NCBI RefSeq assembly: GCF_016919245.1 | Contig: NZ_JAFEJA010000001.1 | Location: forward strand, 4,603,501-4,667,500 | Reading direction: 5' to 3' | Length of the DNA: 64,000 nt | Source: Streptomyces zhihengii | GTDB taxonomy: Bacteria; Actinomycetota; Actinomycetes; Streptomycetales; Streptomycetaceae | Shown here: one piece after another, positions 48,350 through 59,800 of the stretch | How the letters are laid out: the number at the start of each line of letters is the position of its first letter | Numbering within the stretch: the first letter of the stretch is position 1 | Translations under genes and position numbers: made by a program | The notes under the pieces: model-generated | Databases searched by the model: none | What the model was told of the DNA's origin: nothing | What the model saw: only the letters and a program-made list of their open reading frames with translations

Positions 48350-49114
48350 TCAGGCCGCTCCGGCGCGGGCGGAGACAAGCGCCTGGAAGCCCTCGACGAG
48401 GCGCTCCAGCCCGAAGGTGAAATGGTCGAACTGCGAGGAGAAGGCGTCCTCCGAGAGCTCGGCCAGTGACGGGTAGTCCCCGCTGAGCATCGCCTTCGAC
48501 AGATACGGCTCCTGGCTGCGCCAGAAGTCCTCCTCGGACTGCCCGGTCTGCTGGGCCGCCTCGGCCGACTCCAGCTCCATGCGGGCGATCCCCGACACGA
48601 AGCTCTGCACGGCGATGATCACGGAGATCGTCTCCGGGTCGGTCAGCCCCATGCCCCGCAGGGCGGAGAGCGAGACGTCGAGGCCCCGTACCGCGCTCGG
48701 GCCGAGGACGGTGCGGGACTGATTGACCTTCAGCAGCCAGGGGTGCGAGCGGTAGAGGGCGAGATGGGCGGCGGCCATCTCGCGGACGGCGTCCGGCCAC
48801 GCCTCGGGGTCGGTCTGCCCGGGGTCGTCCTCCAGGGGCTCGCCGATGACGCGGTCGAGCATCAGGTCCAGCAGTTCGGCCTTGCCGGGGACGTACCGGT
48901 AGAGCGACATCGTCCCGGTGCCCAGCTCGGTGGAGAGACGGCGCATCGACACCGCGGGCATGCCCTCCGCGTCGGCGACCCGGACGGCCGCCGTCACGAT
49001 CCGGTCGAGCGTGAGCCCGGGCTTCGGGCCGCGGGAGGGGCGCTCACCGGTGCCCCAGAGAAGTTCGAGGCTGCGCGAGACGTCGCCGCTGCCGCTCGTA
49101 TCGGTCGTCGTCAT
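48350..49114 (-). CDS. TetR-family regulator with TetR_C-type ligand domain
   Basis: 254 residues. Helix-turn-helix LTLDRIVTAAVRVADAEGMPAVSMRRLSTELGTGTMSLYRYVPGKAELLDLM with YRYVPGK, typical of the class with a tetracycline-repressor-like C-terminal domain. Divergent from a DrrAB-type ABC transporter, with twin palindromic operators; probably a drug-responsive repressor of the exporter. Confidence 0.92.
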   Translation of the reverse strand: MTTTDTSGSGDVSRSLELLWGTGERPSRGPKPGLTLDRIVTAAVRVADAEGMPAVSMRRLSTELGTGTMSLYRYVPGKAELLDLMLDRVIGEPLEDDPGQTDPEAWPDAVREMAAAHLALYRSHPWLLKVNQSRTVLGPSAVRGLDVSLSALRGMGLTDPETISVIIAVQSFVSGIARMELESAEAAQQTGQSEEDFWRSQEPYLSKAMLSGDYPSLAELSEDAFSSQFDHFTFGLERLVEGFQALVSARAGAA

Positions 49115-49140
49115 GACCTCACTTTAATCCGGCATCCTCA

Positions 49141-49185
49141 AACTGAGTACGGTGTACTCTCTTGTGGGTACGGTGTACTCAGTTG
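49141..49185. promoter_or_regulatory. Twin TetR operators GAGTAC-GGT-GTACTC
   Basis: A perfect dyad GAGTAC-GGT-GTACTC at 49145-49159 and a second copy GGGTAC-GGT-GTACTC at 49166-49180; centres are 21 bases apart. The outer bases also pair (AACTGAGTAC at 49141 with GTACTCAGTT at 49175). The sites overlap the region where both divergent promoters must lie. Confidence 0.8.
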
Positions 49186-49209
49186 ACGTTCGTGAACGCT
49201 GGAGGGGCT

Positions 49210-50202
49210 GTGGAGCAACACGCCGTAGTGGCCGAGGGCATCGAGAAGAGGTACGGGGACAAGCACGCGCTCGACGGCTTCGACCTCACCGTCCGCCAGG
49301 GCACGGTGCACGGCCTGCTGGGACCGAACGGCGCCGGCAAGACCACCGCCGTGCGCGTCCTCGCCACGCTGCTGCGCTTCGACGCGGGCCGTGCGGAGGT
49401 CGCCGGGCTGGACGTGCGCCGCGATCCCCGCGGCGTCCGGGAGCGCATCGGCCTCACCGGTCAGTACGCGGCGGTCGACGAAGTGCTGACCGGCCGGCAG
49501 AACCTGGAGATGTTCGGGCGGCTGTTCCACCTCGGCGGGCGGCGCGCCAAGCTGCGGGCGACCGAACTGCTGGAGCAGTTCGACCTCGTCGAGGCCGGCG
49601 GCAAGGGCGTCGGCACCTACAGCGGCGGCATGCGCCGCCGCCTGGACCTCGCCTCGTCCATGATCCTCGCCCCCCGGGTGCTCTTCCTCGACGAGCCGAC
49701 CACCGGGCTCGACCCGCGCTCCCGCGGCGAGGTGTGGGACGCCGTGCGCCGGCTGGTCGCCGAGGGCACCACCGTCCTGCTCACCACCCAGTACTTGGAA
49801 GAGGCCGACAAGCTCGCCTCCCGGATCACCGTCATCGACCGCGGCCGCGCCATCGCCGACGACACCCCCGACGGGCTGAAGGACCGGGTCGGCGGCGACC
49901 GTCTCGAAGTGGTCGCCCGCGACGCCGCCGACGTCCCGGCCGTCGTCAGGACGGTGGCCCGGGTCACCGCCGGCGAACCCGCGGTGGACGAGGCCACGCG
50001 CCGCGTCCACGCGCCCGTCTCCGACCGGGTCGCCGCCCTGACGGAGGTGGCCCGCACACTCCAGGACGAAGGGATCCCCGTGGAGGACATCGGCCTGCGC
50101 AGACCGAGCCTGGACGACGTCTTCCTGCGTCTGACCGGCCACGCCACCGATGAGGAGTCCGGCCTGAAGACCCGCGCCGCGCTGACGGAGGCCATGGCAT
50201 GA
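49210..50202 (+). CDS. ABC transporter ATPase, DrrA type
   Basis: GTG with GGAGGGG four bases upstream; 330 residues. Walker [10 protein letters not shown], signature [15 protein letters not shown], Walker [13 protein letters not shown], and the long C-terminal domain ending [15 protein letters not shown] typical of daunorubicin-type DrrA. Overlaps the permease gene by four bases. Likely energises drug or antibiotic export, under the divergent TetR regulator. Confidence 0.93.
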   Translation: MEQHAVVAEGIEKRYGDKHALDGFDLTVRQGTVHGLLGPNGAGKTTAVRVLATLLRFDAGRAEVAGLDVRRDPRGVRERIGLTGQYAAVDEVLTGRQNLEMFGRLFHLGGRRAKLRATELLEQFDLVEAGGKGVGTYSGGMRRRLDLASSMILAPRVLFLDEPTTGLDPRSRGEVWDAVRRLVAEGTTVLLTTQYLEEADKLASRITVIDRGRAIADDTPDGLKDRVGGDRLEVVARDAADVPAVVRTVARVTAGEPAVDEATRRVHAPVSDRVAALTEVARTLQDEGIPVEDIGLRRPSLDDVFLRLTGHATDEESGLKTRAALTEAMA

Positions 50203-51035
50203 GCGCCGTCGACACCGCCGGCCTGCCCGGGGCACCCGCCACCCACGGCCGCGCCTACTGGGCCGTCGCCGACTGCTGGAACGTCGTCCGCCGCGGGCTC
50301 ACCTACTACCAGCGCCAGCCCGTGCTGATCGCCTGGCAGCTCGGCTTCCCGATCATCTCCGTGCTGCTCTACGGCTATGTCTTCGGCGGCGCGATGAAGT
50401 CCCCCGACGGCGGCAGCGTCCGCGACTTCCTGATGCCCGGGATGTTCGCCATGACCATGGCCTTCGGCTTCATGAACACGGCGATAGCGGTCGTCACCGA
50501 CGTCGCCAAGGGAGTCGTCGACCGCTTCCGCTCGATGCCGATGGCCCCCTCGGCCGTCGTCACCGGCCGGGGCGTCAACGACCTGATCGTCGCCTGCGCC
50601 GAGCTCGCCATCCTCGCGGCGACCGCCTTCGCGATGGGCTGGCGCACCGACTCCGGACTCGCCGCCTCCCTGGGCGCGTTCGGGCTGCTGCTGCTCCTGC
50701 GCTTCTGCCTGATCTGGGTCGGCATCCTGCTCGGCCTGCTCGTCCCCAGCCAGGAGGCCGCCGGCGGGCTGTACGCGGTGGCCTTCCCGCTCACCATGAT
50801 CTCCAGCGTCTTCGTCCCGCCGTCCACCATGCCGGACTGGCTGGGCACGGTCGCCGAGTGGAACCCGATCTCCTCGACGGCCACCGCCGCCCGCGAGCTG
50901 TTCGGCAACCCCGTCGCGAGCGACGGAAGCTGGATCCAGGAGAACGCCCTGCTGATGGCGGTGGTCTGGCCCCTCGTCATCACCGCGGTCTTCGCCCCCC
51001 TGGCGGTCCGCCGCTTCCAGCGCCTCAGCCGTTGA
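50199..51035 (+). CDS. ABC transporter permease, DrrB type
   Basis: 278 residues, six membrane helices, ABC-2 type: [46 protein letters not shown] and [31 protein letters not shown] are characteristic DrrB segments. Translationally coupled to the ATPase gene by ATGA. Forms the membrane half of the exporter. The end overlaps the convergent Uma2 gene by 11 bases. Confidence 0.93.
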   Translation: MSAVDTAGLPGAPATHGRAYWAVADCWNVVRRGLTYYQRQPVLIAWQLGFPIISVLLYGYVFGGAMKSPDGGSVRDFLMPGMFAMTMAFGFMNTAIAVVTDVAKGVVDRFRSMPMAPSAVVTGRGVNDLIVACAELAILAATAFAMGWRTDSGLAASLGAFGLLLLLRFCLIWVGILLGLLVPSQEAAGGLYAVAFPLTMISSVFVPPSTMPDWLGTVAEWNPISSTATAARELFGNPVASDGSWIQENALLMAVVWPLVITAVFAPLAVRRFQRLSR

Positions 51036-51696
51036 GGCCCCCGCCGGGGGCCTGTTCCTGCTGAGCCTCTTCCCGTGACGCCCGGCGCCGCCCTGCCGCC
51101 AGCAGCCGGGTGGCGTCGAGCTTCACCTCGGCGCCGACGGAGGAAGGAAGCACGATCTGCTGTCCCGGGGCGTAGACCTCATGGCTGTCGTAATCGTTCG
51201 TCAGGGGGCTCGTCAGGACATGGACCCGGGTGTGCCGACGGTCGACGATCACATAGACGGGGATCTTGGCCTGGGCGTACGCGACGACCTTGTTCCGCAG
51301 GTCGTTCCGGTAGTTGCTCGACGTCACCTCCAGCACGAGCCGGAAGGCGGCGGGGTCGTAGCAGTTGAACTCGATCAGATGCTCGTCGAGGTCGGCGTCG
51401 ACGACGGCGAGATCGGGGATGGCGTAATCCTCCGGGCCGTCGGGAAGCCACAGCCCCACTCCCTGGAGCACGTGCGACTCTCCGCCGTGCAGGCCGGCGG
51501 AGAGGAAGGGAATCATCACATCCGTCAGCACGGCGGCGTGGGCACTGTCGGGGGGTGGGGCCACGGTGATGACGCCTCCGATGATCTCGACGCGGTGGCC
51601 GGGAAGCTGCTCCATCAGGCGGTCGGCCTCTTCGAGCAGGGTGGGCGGCTCGCCGTCACCGGGCTCACAGGGGTGCTCGACTGCTGCGGCAGACAT
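51025..51696 (-). CDS. Uma2-family (DUF820) putative nuclease-like protein
   Basis: 223 residues with the Uma2 PD-(D/E)XK-like core: [32 protein letters not shown] (Asp), [33 protein letters not shown] (Glu-x-Thr and Lys). This family is abundant in Streptomyces and cyanobacteria and is annotated as endonuclease, but activity and biological role are mostly unproven. A Gln/Glu/Gly-rich tail is present. Stand-alone gene. Confidence 0.92.
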   Translation of the reverse strand: MSAAAVEHPCEPGDGEPPTLLEEADRLMEQLPGHRVEIIGGVITVAPPPDSAHAAVLTDVMIPFLSAGLHGGESHVLQGVGLWLPDGPEDYAIPDLAVVDADLDEHLIEFNCYDPAAFRLVLEVTSSNYRNDLRNKVVAYAQAKIPVYVIVDRRHTRVHVLTSPLTNDYDSHEVYAPGQQIVLPSSVGAEVKLDATRLLAAGRRRASREEAQQEQAPGGGLNG

Positions 51697-51796
51697 GCGG
51701 GCCTCCTGGGTGCTGGTGTCGAGAGCATCATCGTAGGGCGCGCGGTTCGCAGGAGTCCGGGAAGCGGAGCCTCACACCATCGGGTGACCACACGCG

Positions 51797-51832
51797 CGCG
51801 GGGCGCCGACCGTGATCGGTCGGCGCCCCGCG
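51797..51832 (-). terminator. Hairpin terminator of serC
   Basis: Perfect 16-base arms CGCGGGGCGCCGACCG and CGGTCGGCGCCCCGCG with a TGAT loop, 20 bases after the serC stop. Confidence 0.85.
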
Positions 51833-51852
51833 GGCCGGTGCTTCCGGGTGGG

Positions 51853-53632
<1,780 letters not shown>

Positions 53633-53734
53633 CGTTCCTCGGGGGTTCCGGTCATCGGGCGATGCCTTCCGCGGGTGCGAGGGGCGCAGCCGGAGCCGCT
53701 GGTCTCTGATCACGTTTCCGGTCAATCCGTGGTC

Positions 53735-53740
53735 ACTATA
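53735..53740 (-). promoter_or_regulatory. Minus-strand -10 box of the GTPase gene
   Basis: TATAGT on the minus strand, about 100 bases before the GTPase start; TTGCCC at 53760-53765 would be a -35 at a long 19-base spacing. Confidence 0.4.
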
Positions 53741-53865
53741 GGAGAGTTGACGATCAGTTGGGCAAGGGCCCTGACGCTCCCGGCTCATGGTTGTGCCCGC
53801 AACGTTCCCAACCGACCCGCTTTACGCACGTGTACCGGGCGGTAGCACGGGCCATCCTGGGAGAC

Positions 53866-56808
53866 ATGGCGCACGAGGAGCACGAGCGGGACCGCGGGCG
53901 GGTTCGCGGACGGAGCCGGCGGAGCGGGCGGACGCCCGCCGCGGGCCCGGAAGAAGATCGGCACCCAGGGGATACGGACGAACTGGCCCGCGCGCTCACC
54001 GCCGCCGTCCGCGGCGAGGTCGACTTCTCCGCCGCGGCCCGCGCCCTGGTGACGATGGACGCCTCCAACTACCGCCGCGTCCCCGCCGGAGTCGTCGCCC
54101 CGCGCGACGCGGACGACGTGGCCGCCGCCCTCGCCGTCTGCCGCGAGGCCGGGGTGCCCGTCGTCCCCCGGGGCGGCGGCACCTCGATCGCCGGCCAGGC
54201 CACCGGCACCGGCGTGGTCCTCGACCTCACCCGCCATCTGCGGGACGTCGTCCGGCTGGACCCGGAGGCCCGCACCGCCGTCGTCGGCCCCGGGGTCGTC
54301 CTCGACCGGCTGCGGGAGGCCGCCGCCGTCCACGGCCTCACCTTCGGACCCGACCCGTCCACCCACAGCCGCTGCACCCTCGGCGGCATGATCGGCAACA
54401 ACGCCTGCGGCTCCCACTCGGTCGCCTGGGGCACCACCGCCGACAACGTCCGGAGTCTCGACGTCGTCACCTACGACGGCCGCCGGCTGCGCCTCGGCCC
54501 CGACTGGGCAGGCGCCCCCGACGGACTGCGGGAGTTCACCCACGCCCACCTCGCCGCCCTGCGCACCGCCTACCCGCCCGGTCTGCCCCGCCGCATCTCC
54601 GGCTACGCGCTCGACGCCCTGCTCCCCGAGCGCGGCGCCGACGTGGCCCGCGCCTACTGCGGCAGCGAGGGCACCCTCGGCGTGCTGACCGAGGCCACCG
54701 TGCGGCTCGTCCCCGCGCCCGCGCACCGCGCCCTCGCCGTGCTCGGCTACCCCGACGAGAGCGCCGCCGCCGACGCCGCCCCCGGCCTGCTCGCCCACAC
54801 CCCGCTGACCCTGGAGGGCATGGCCGAGGACCTCGTCCGCGACCCGGCCGCCCGCGCCGGCCTGCCCCGCGGCGGGGCCTGGCTGTTCGCCGAGACCGGC
54901 GGCGCGAGCGCCGCCGAGGCCCGCGCCGCCGCCACCGCCCTGGCCCGCGCCGCCGACGCCCTGGACACGGCCGTCGTCGGCGACCCGGCCGCCCAGCGGA
55001 CCCTGTGGCGCATCCGCGAGGAGGCCGCGGGCACCGCCACCCGGATGCTCGACGGCGCCGAGGCATGGCCCGGCTGGGAGGACTGCGCCGTGCCGCCCGC
55101 ACGGCTCGGCGCCTATCTGCGCGACTTCCGGGCCCTGCTCGCCCGGCACGGGCTGCGCGGCACCCCCTACGGCCACTTCGGGGACGGCTGCATCCATGTG
55201 CGGATCGACTTCGACCTGGTCTCCCCGCGGGGCGTCGCCGCCTTCCGCGCCTTCTCCGAGGAGGCCGCCGCCCTGGTGGTCGCCCACGGCGGCTCCCTCT
55301 CCGGCGAACACGGCGACGGCCAGGCCCGCGCCGAACTGCTGCCCGCGATGTACGGGGACGAACTGGTCCGCCTCTTCGGCACGTTCAAGGACCTCTGGGA
55401 CCCCGACGGCGGCCTCAACCCCGGCATCCTCGCCCGCCCGGCCCGGCTCGACGAGAACCTGCGCTTCGAGGTCCTGCCCGCCGCTCCCGTCGACGTCGCC
55501 TTCGGCTACCCGCAGGACGACGGCGACTTCCGGCGCGCCGTCCGCCGCTGCGTGGGGGTCGCCACCTGCCGCACCACGGCCCCGGCGTCCGGCCCCACCG
55601 TGATGTGCCCCTCGTACCGGGCCACCGGCGAGGAACGGCACTCCACCCGCGGCAGGGCCCGGCTCCTCCACGAGATGCTCGCCGGCGAGGTGGTCACCGA
55701 CGGCTGGCGGTCCACGGAGGTCCGCGACGCCCTCGACCTGTGCCTCTCCTGCAAGGGCTGCCGCAGCGACTGCCCCGTGGGCGTCGACATGGCCACCTAC
55801 AAGGCCGAGTTCCTCCACCACCACTACGCCGGCCGGCGGCGGCCCGCCGCCCACTACTCCATGGGCCGGCTGCCGCAGTGGCTGCGCCTCGCCGGGCCGG
55901 TCGCCCCCCTCGTCGACGCCCTGGCCCGGGTGGGCCCGCTCGCGGCCCTCGCCAAGCGCCTGGCGGGCATCGCCCCCGAGCGCGAACTCCCGCGCCTCGC
56001 ACGGCGCTCCTTCACCGCACTCGCCCGGGAACGGGCCCGCGGCCGGACCCGGGTGCTCGCCCCCGGCCGGTACACCGTCCTGTGGCCCGACACCTTCACC
56101 GACCGCCTCGCCCCCGCGGTGGGCACGGCCGCCCTGCGCGTGCTGGCGGACGCCGGGATCGAGGCCGTCCTGCCGCCCGGCCGGGTGTGCTGCGGGCTCA
56201 CCTACGTCTCCACCGGCCAGCTCGACCGCGCCCGTGCCGTGATGCGCCGCACCCTCGACACCGTCGAACCGCTCCTCGACCTGGACGCCCCCGTCACCGT
56301 CCTCGAACCGAGCTGCGCCGCCGCGCTCCGCACCGACCTGCCCGAACTGCTCGGCGACGACCCCCGGGCCGCCCGCCTCGCGTCCCGGGTCCGCACCTTC
56401 GCCCAGACCCTCGCCGAACACGCCGCCCCCGGCTGGACCCCGCCGCGTCTGGACCGCCCCGTGGCGGGCCAGACCCACTGCCACCAGCACGCCGTCCTCG
56501 GCGACGCCGCCGAACGCGCCCTGCGGGACGCCGCCGGACTCACCGGCACCCTCAGCGGCGGCTGCTGCGGCCTCGCGGGCAACTTCGGCTTCGAGAAGGG
56601 CCACTGGGAGGTGTCCGTCGCCTGCGCCGAGGACCACCTGCTGCCCGCCGTCCGCGACGCCCCCGGGGGCGCCGAACTCCTCGCCGACGGCTTCTCCTGC
56701 CGCACCCAGCTCCACGACCTCGGCGGCCACCGCGCCCGCCACCTGGCGGAGGTCCTGGCACAGGCGCTGGACGGGCGCGACGGGGACGACGGGGAGCGGG
56801 GGCGCTGA
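53866..56808 (+). CDS. FAD and Fe-S 2-hydroxyacid dehydrogenase (GlcD/YdiJ-type fusion)
   Basis: ATG 53866 gives 980 residues; the open frame upstream is not protein-like. Order: FAD_binding_4 domain (about 65-250, with VPRGGGTSIAGQATG and GGMIGNNACGSHSVAWG), FAD-oxidase C domain (to about 545, with GHFGDGCIHVRIDFD and LSGEHGDGQARAELLP), a ferredoxin-like segment (CRTTAPASG...MCPSYR, then CLSCKGCRSDCPVGVD near 626), and a C-terminal CCG domain (CCGLTY, CHQHAVLG, CCGLAGNFGFE). This equals E. coli YdiJ, a D-2-hydroxyglutarate dehydrogenase; D-lactate or glycolate are alternatives. Membrane-peripheral electron transfer to quinone is likely. Confidence 0.92.
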   Translation: MAHEEHERDRGRVRGRSRRSGRTPAAGPEEDRHPGDTDELARALTAAVRGEVDFSAAARALVTMDASNYRRVPAGVVAPRDADDVAAALAVCREAGVPVVPRGGGTSIAGQATGTGVVLDLTRHLRDVVRLDPEARTAVVGPGVVLDRLREAAAVHGLTFGPDPSTHSRCTLGGMIGNNACGSHSVAWGTTADNVRSLDVVTYDGRRLRLGPDWAGAPDGLREFTHAHLAALRTAYPPGLPRRISGYALDALLPERGADVARAYCGSEGTLGVLTEATVRLVPAPAHRALAVLGYPDESAAADAAPGLLAHTPLTLEGMAEDLVRDPAARAGLPRGGAWLFAETGGASAAEARAAATALARAADALDTAVVGDPAAQRTLWRIREEAAGTATRMLDGAEAWPGWEDCAVPPARLGAYLRDFRALLARHGLRGTPYGHFGDGCIHVRIDFDLVSPRGVAAFRAFSEEAAALVVAHGGSLSGEHGDGQARAELLPAMYGDELVRLFGTFKDLWDPDGGLNPGILARPARLDENLRFEVLPAAPVDVAFGYPQDDGDFRRAVRRCVGVATCRTTAPASGPTVMCPSYRATGEERHSTRGRARLLHEMLAGEVVTDGWRSTEVRDALDLCLSCKGCRSDCPVGVDMATYKAEFLHHHYAGRRRPAAHYSMGRLPQWLRLAGPVAPLVDALARVGPLAALAKRLAGIAPERELPRLARRSFTALARERARGRTRVLAPGRYTVLWPDTFTDRLAPAVGTAALRVLADAGIEAVLPPGRVCCGLTYVSTGQLDRARAVMRRTLDTVEPLLDLDAPVTVLEPSCAAALRTDLPELLGDDPRAARLASRVRTFAQTLAEHAAPGWTPPRLDRPVAGQTHCHQHAVLGDAAERALRDAAGLTGTLSGGCCGLAGNFGFEKGHWEVSVACAEDHLLPAVRDAPGGAELLADGFSCRTQLHDLGGHRARHLAEVLAQALDGRDGDDGERGR

Positions 56809-56824
56809 CCGGGCGCCCCGGCGG

Positions 56825-59800
56825 TCACCCCTCGGTGAACTCGACTCCGGGCGGCAGCGTGTAGCCGAGCTCGCCCAGCCGCGTGGCCACGTCCGCGGGA
56901 AGCCGGCCCGTCTCCGCCGCCGCAGCCAGGATGTGGGCGAGCCCGACAGGCCGGTCCGCCGTCAGCCACCCGGCCTCGTCCTCCGTCCGCAGCACCTCGA
57001 CGTCGTTCGGCAGGATCCGTGCGGGCAGTGGAGTCGCGGCGGGCAGGTGGTGCCCGAACGCCGCCAGCCTGCTCGCGACCTCCGCCGGCTCACGGTCGGT
57101 GAGCACGGCGGCCTGCAGGACATGGCCGAGTGCCAGCGGCTTCCGGTCGTCGAGCCGGGGATCGTCGCCGTCCAGGTCCTTGCTGACGAGCAGCACGTCC
57201 TCCCGGTGCGCGGTGTCGGGGACGCTGATGCTCCCCGGTGCGACGAGGCCCCATTCCTCCCATACGGAGATCGCCTCGGACGGCGTGCAGTGCGCCCATG
57301 CCGCCGCCACGACGGCATGGGTGGGCCCGAGGCGGCCCCTGGGTGTCAGCCAGGGCGCCTTGCCGTCCCCGTGGCGGCTCAGCAGGGCCATCTCCAGCGA
57401 CGTTGCGCCTTCGCGGGGGAGCGTCGACAGGTCCGGCACGTCGTGGCCCAGTTCGGTCAGGCGCGCCGCCACGGCCTCGACCGGGCGGCGGAGCCTTGCC
57501 GCGGCCAGGAGGAGGTGACCGACCGGGACGGTGTCCGAGGAGGAGAGCCAGGGGGCGTTGCTGTCGGCGTCGCTGCTGAGCAGGAAGACGTCGTCCGCCG
57601 TGACATCCGTCAGCGGAACGGCCGACGGCAGGACCGCCCGGCCGATCTCCTCGTAGGCGTGTGCCACGTCCTCTCTGCTCCGACCGAGCTCGGCGGCGAC
57701 CTTGGCCACCTGGGCGACCGAGACGACGGCCTCCCGGTCCGACACGAGGACGGTCGCCGTATGGGCCTGGGTGATCCGCCGTGGAGCGCGGAACCAGTCG
57801 GGCACGGTGTATCCGTAACCCGCGAGACGCTGGACGACCTGTTCGGTGCTCTGCCGCAGGAGGCGCGCCAGGTGCATCACATGCGTGGGCTGCAGCGGCC
57901 GGTCGGGCAGGAAAAGCCGTTCCTGGTCGAAGAGTTCCAGGTCGCCGGGGCCGGCTCCCTCGGGCAGCCGGAGCCACTCGGGCGGCGGATGGCCCAGCTC
58001 GACGAGGCGCTGCCACACGGTGTCGGGCGGGAGCCCGTGCGCCTTGACGGCGCGGAGCACGGTCCTGATGAACGGAAGGCCGTGACCACGGACCAGACGG
58101 CTGCCCCCACCGTCCGAGTGCCCTTCGCGCTCGGGGAACACCACACCTCTCAGCAGGGAGTCGTCCAGGGGGTGGGCCAGCGGCACCGTCGTACCGGGGG
58201 CGAGGCGGACACCCGGATACGCGCCGGCGGCGGCCCAGGCACGCGTGCGCCACTCGGTCTCGGGGCTCTCCCGGTCGTTCGGCACCGGTCCCCAGGGAAC
58301 CGAACGGTCCCTGGTGAAGACGTGCGCGTCCTCGGGGAAGCAGCCGATGACGTCCACCGGTCCTTCGTGGCCGTGCACGCCCCACGGTGTGAAGGAGCCC
58401 CGGGCCGCCGCGTCCATGACGGCGTCCGCCAGCTCGTGCCCGTGATGGACGGCCACGTCGCTGAGCCAGGACGCGGTGAGAATCGTCGCGTCGCTCCGGA
58501 TCAGCGCGGGGATCTCCGCGTGGAGGAGCCGGCGCACATGGGGCTGGTCCCAGGTGATGCACCGCTTGCGGTCGACGGTCAGCTGGGGGGCGTGACGGCC
58601 CTTGAGGTCGACCACCGCGCCCCACAGGGGAGTTCCGGCCCACAGGCCGTCGCTCAGGACGGCTCCGGTCGTGCTGCACCACCACACCTCGGCCCGGTCG
58701 GTCGCCGACACGACGGCCTCCGGGTCGCGCACGGCACGGCCGGCGGTCACCTGCCGGTCGCCGAGCGGGGCGACGTCGGAGAGCGCTCCCGGGCTCCACA
58801 CGAGGGGTTCCTCGTCCGGGCCGGCGCCGGTGTCCCCGGCGGTGACGCGGTAGTCGGAGATCCACAGCAGCCGGCGCAGGACCTCCTTCGCCGAGACCGC
58901 GGTGTCGGGATCGCGCAGCCAGAGCCGGACGGTGGTGCCGGCCTCGTGACCGCGTCCCAGGTCCTGGATGCGGAAGAGCGCGCCGGGCCCCGCGATGTCC
59001 ACGCGCAGACGGTTCCCCGGGTGACCCTCGCGGTCCAGGCGGCAGGTGGTCACCTGGAGGTCGTCGGCGAGCATGAAGTAGCTCAGGACGCCGATGCCGA
59101 AACGGCTGTTGGGATGGAGCTCGATCCCCTCGGCCTGCCAGGCGGCCAGCTCGTCGATGTACTCCGGCAGATCGGCGAAGCGCATGCCGGCGTGCGAGAA
59201 GACCTCGCGGAGCTCGCGCTCGCCCATGCCGATGCCGTTGTCCGTGCACTGGATGTAGGGCCGGCCGCCCTCCTCGCCCTGGACGAAGTCGATCCGGCCC
59301 TCCCACCGCCCGGTGAAGCCGTGAGCCGTCCTGCGGAGGTAGGCGGTGCGGGCGTCGCGGTAGCGGCAGGCGTCCAGGGCGTTCTGGTAGAGCTCCCGGA
59401 TGGCCAGGGCTGGGTCGCCGTACAGCTCCTCGCCCATCAGCAGTTCCTGGATCCGGTCGTCCGCGAGCCGGAACCGCAGGTCGGTCGACTCGTAGACGCG
59501 CTTGCCCCGGGAGTTGAGGGCGGGGACCACCTGATCCGCCGTGGCGTGCGCGGGCAGGTCCTCCAGCGGCGCGAGCTGGGGGTCGGAGCCCGCCCGGACG
59601 TCGACGGCGGCGAGGACGCCGTCCAGCACGGTGGCCTGCTGCTGCAGGGCCAGGCCCACCGCCGGGTGGCCGCAGACGGCGTGCAGCACCCGGGTACGGC
59701 CCCGCGGCTCCCACCGCGCCTTCTCCAGGGTCTCCTGGAGCTCGGGGAGGGAGACGGCGTAGCTGATGCCGAGATGGTCGACGACGATGTCCCCGAGCGT

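Noticed and set aside
53785..56742. Long minus-strand open frame opposite the FAD/Fe-S dehydrogenase
   Set aside because: Antisense shadow rich in Gly/Val/Ala/Glu; the plus strand encodes a complete, motif-bearing enzyme.
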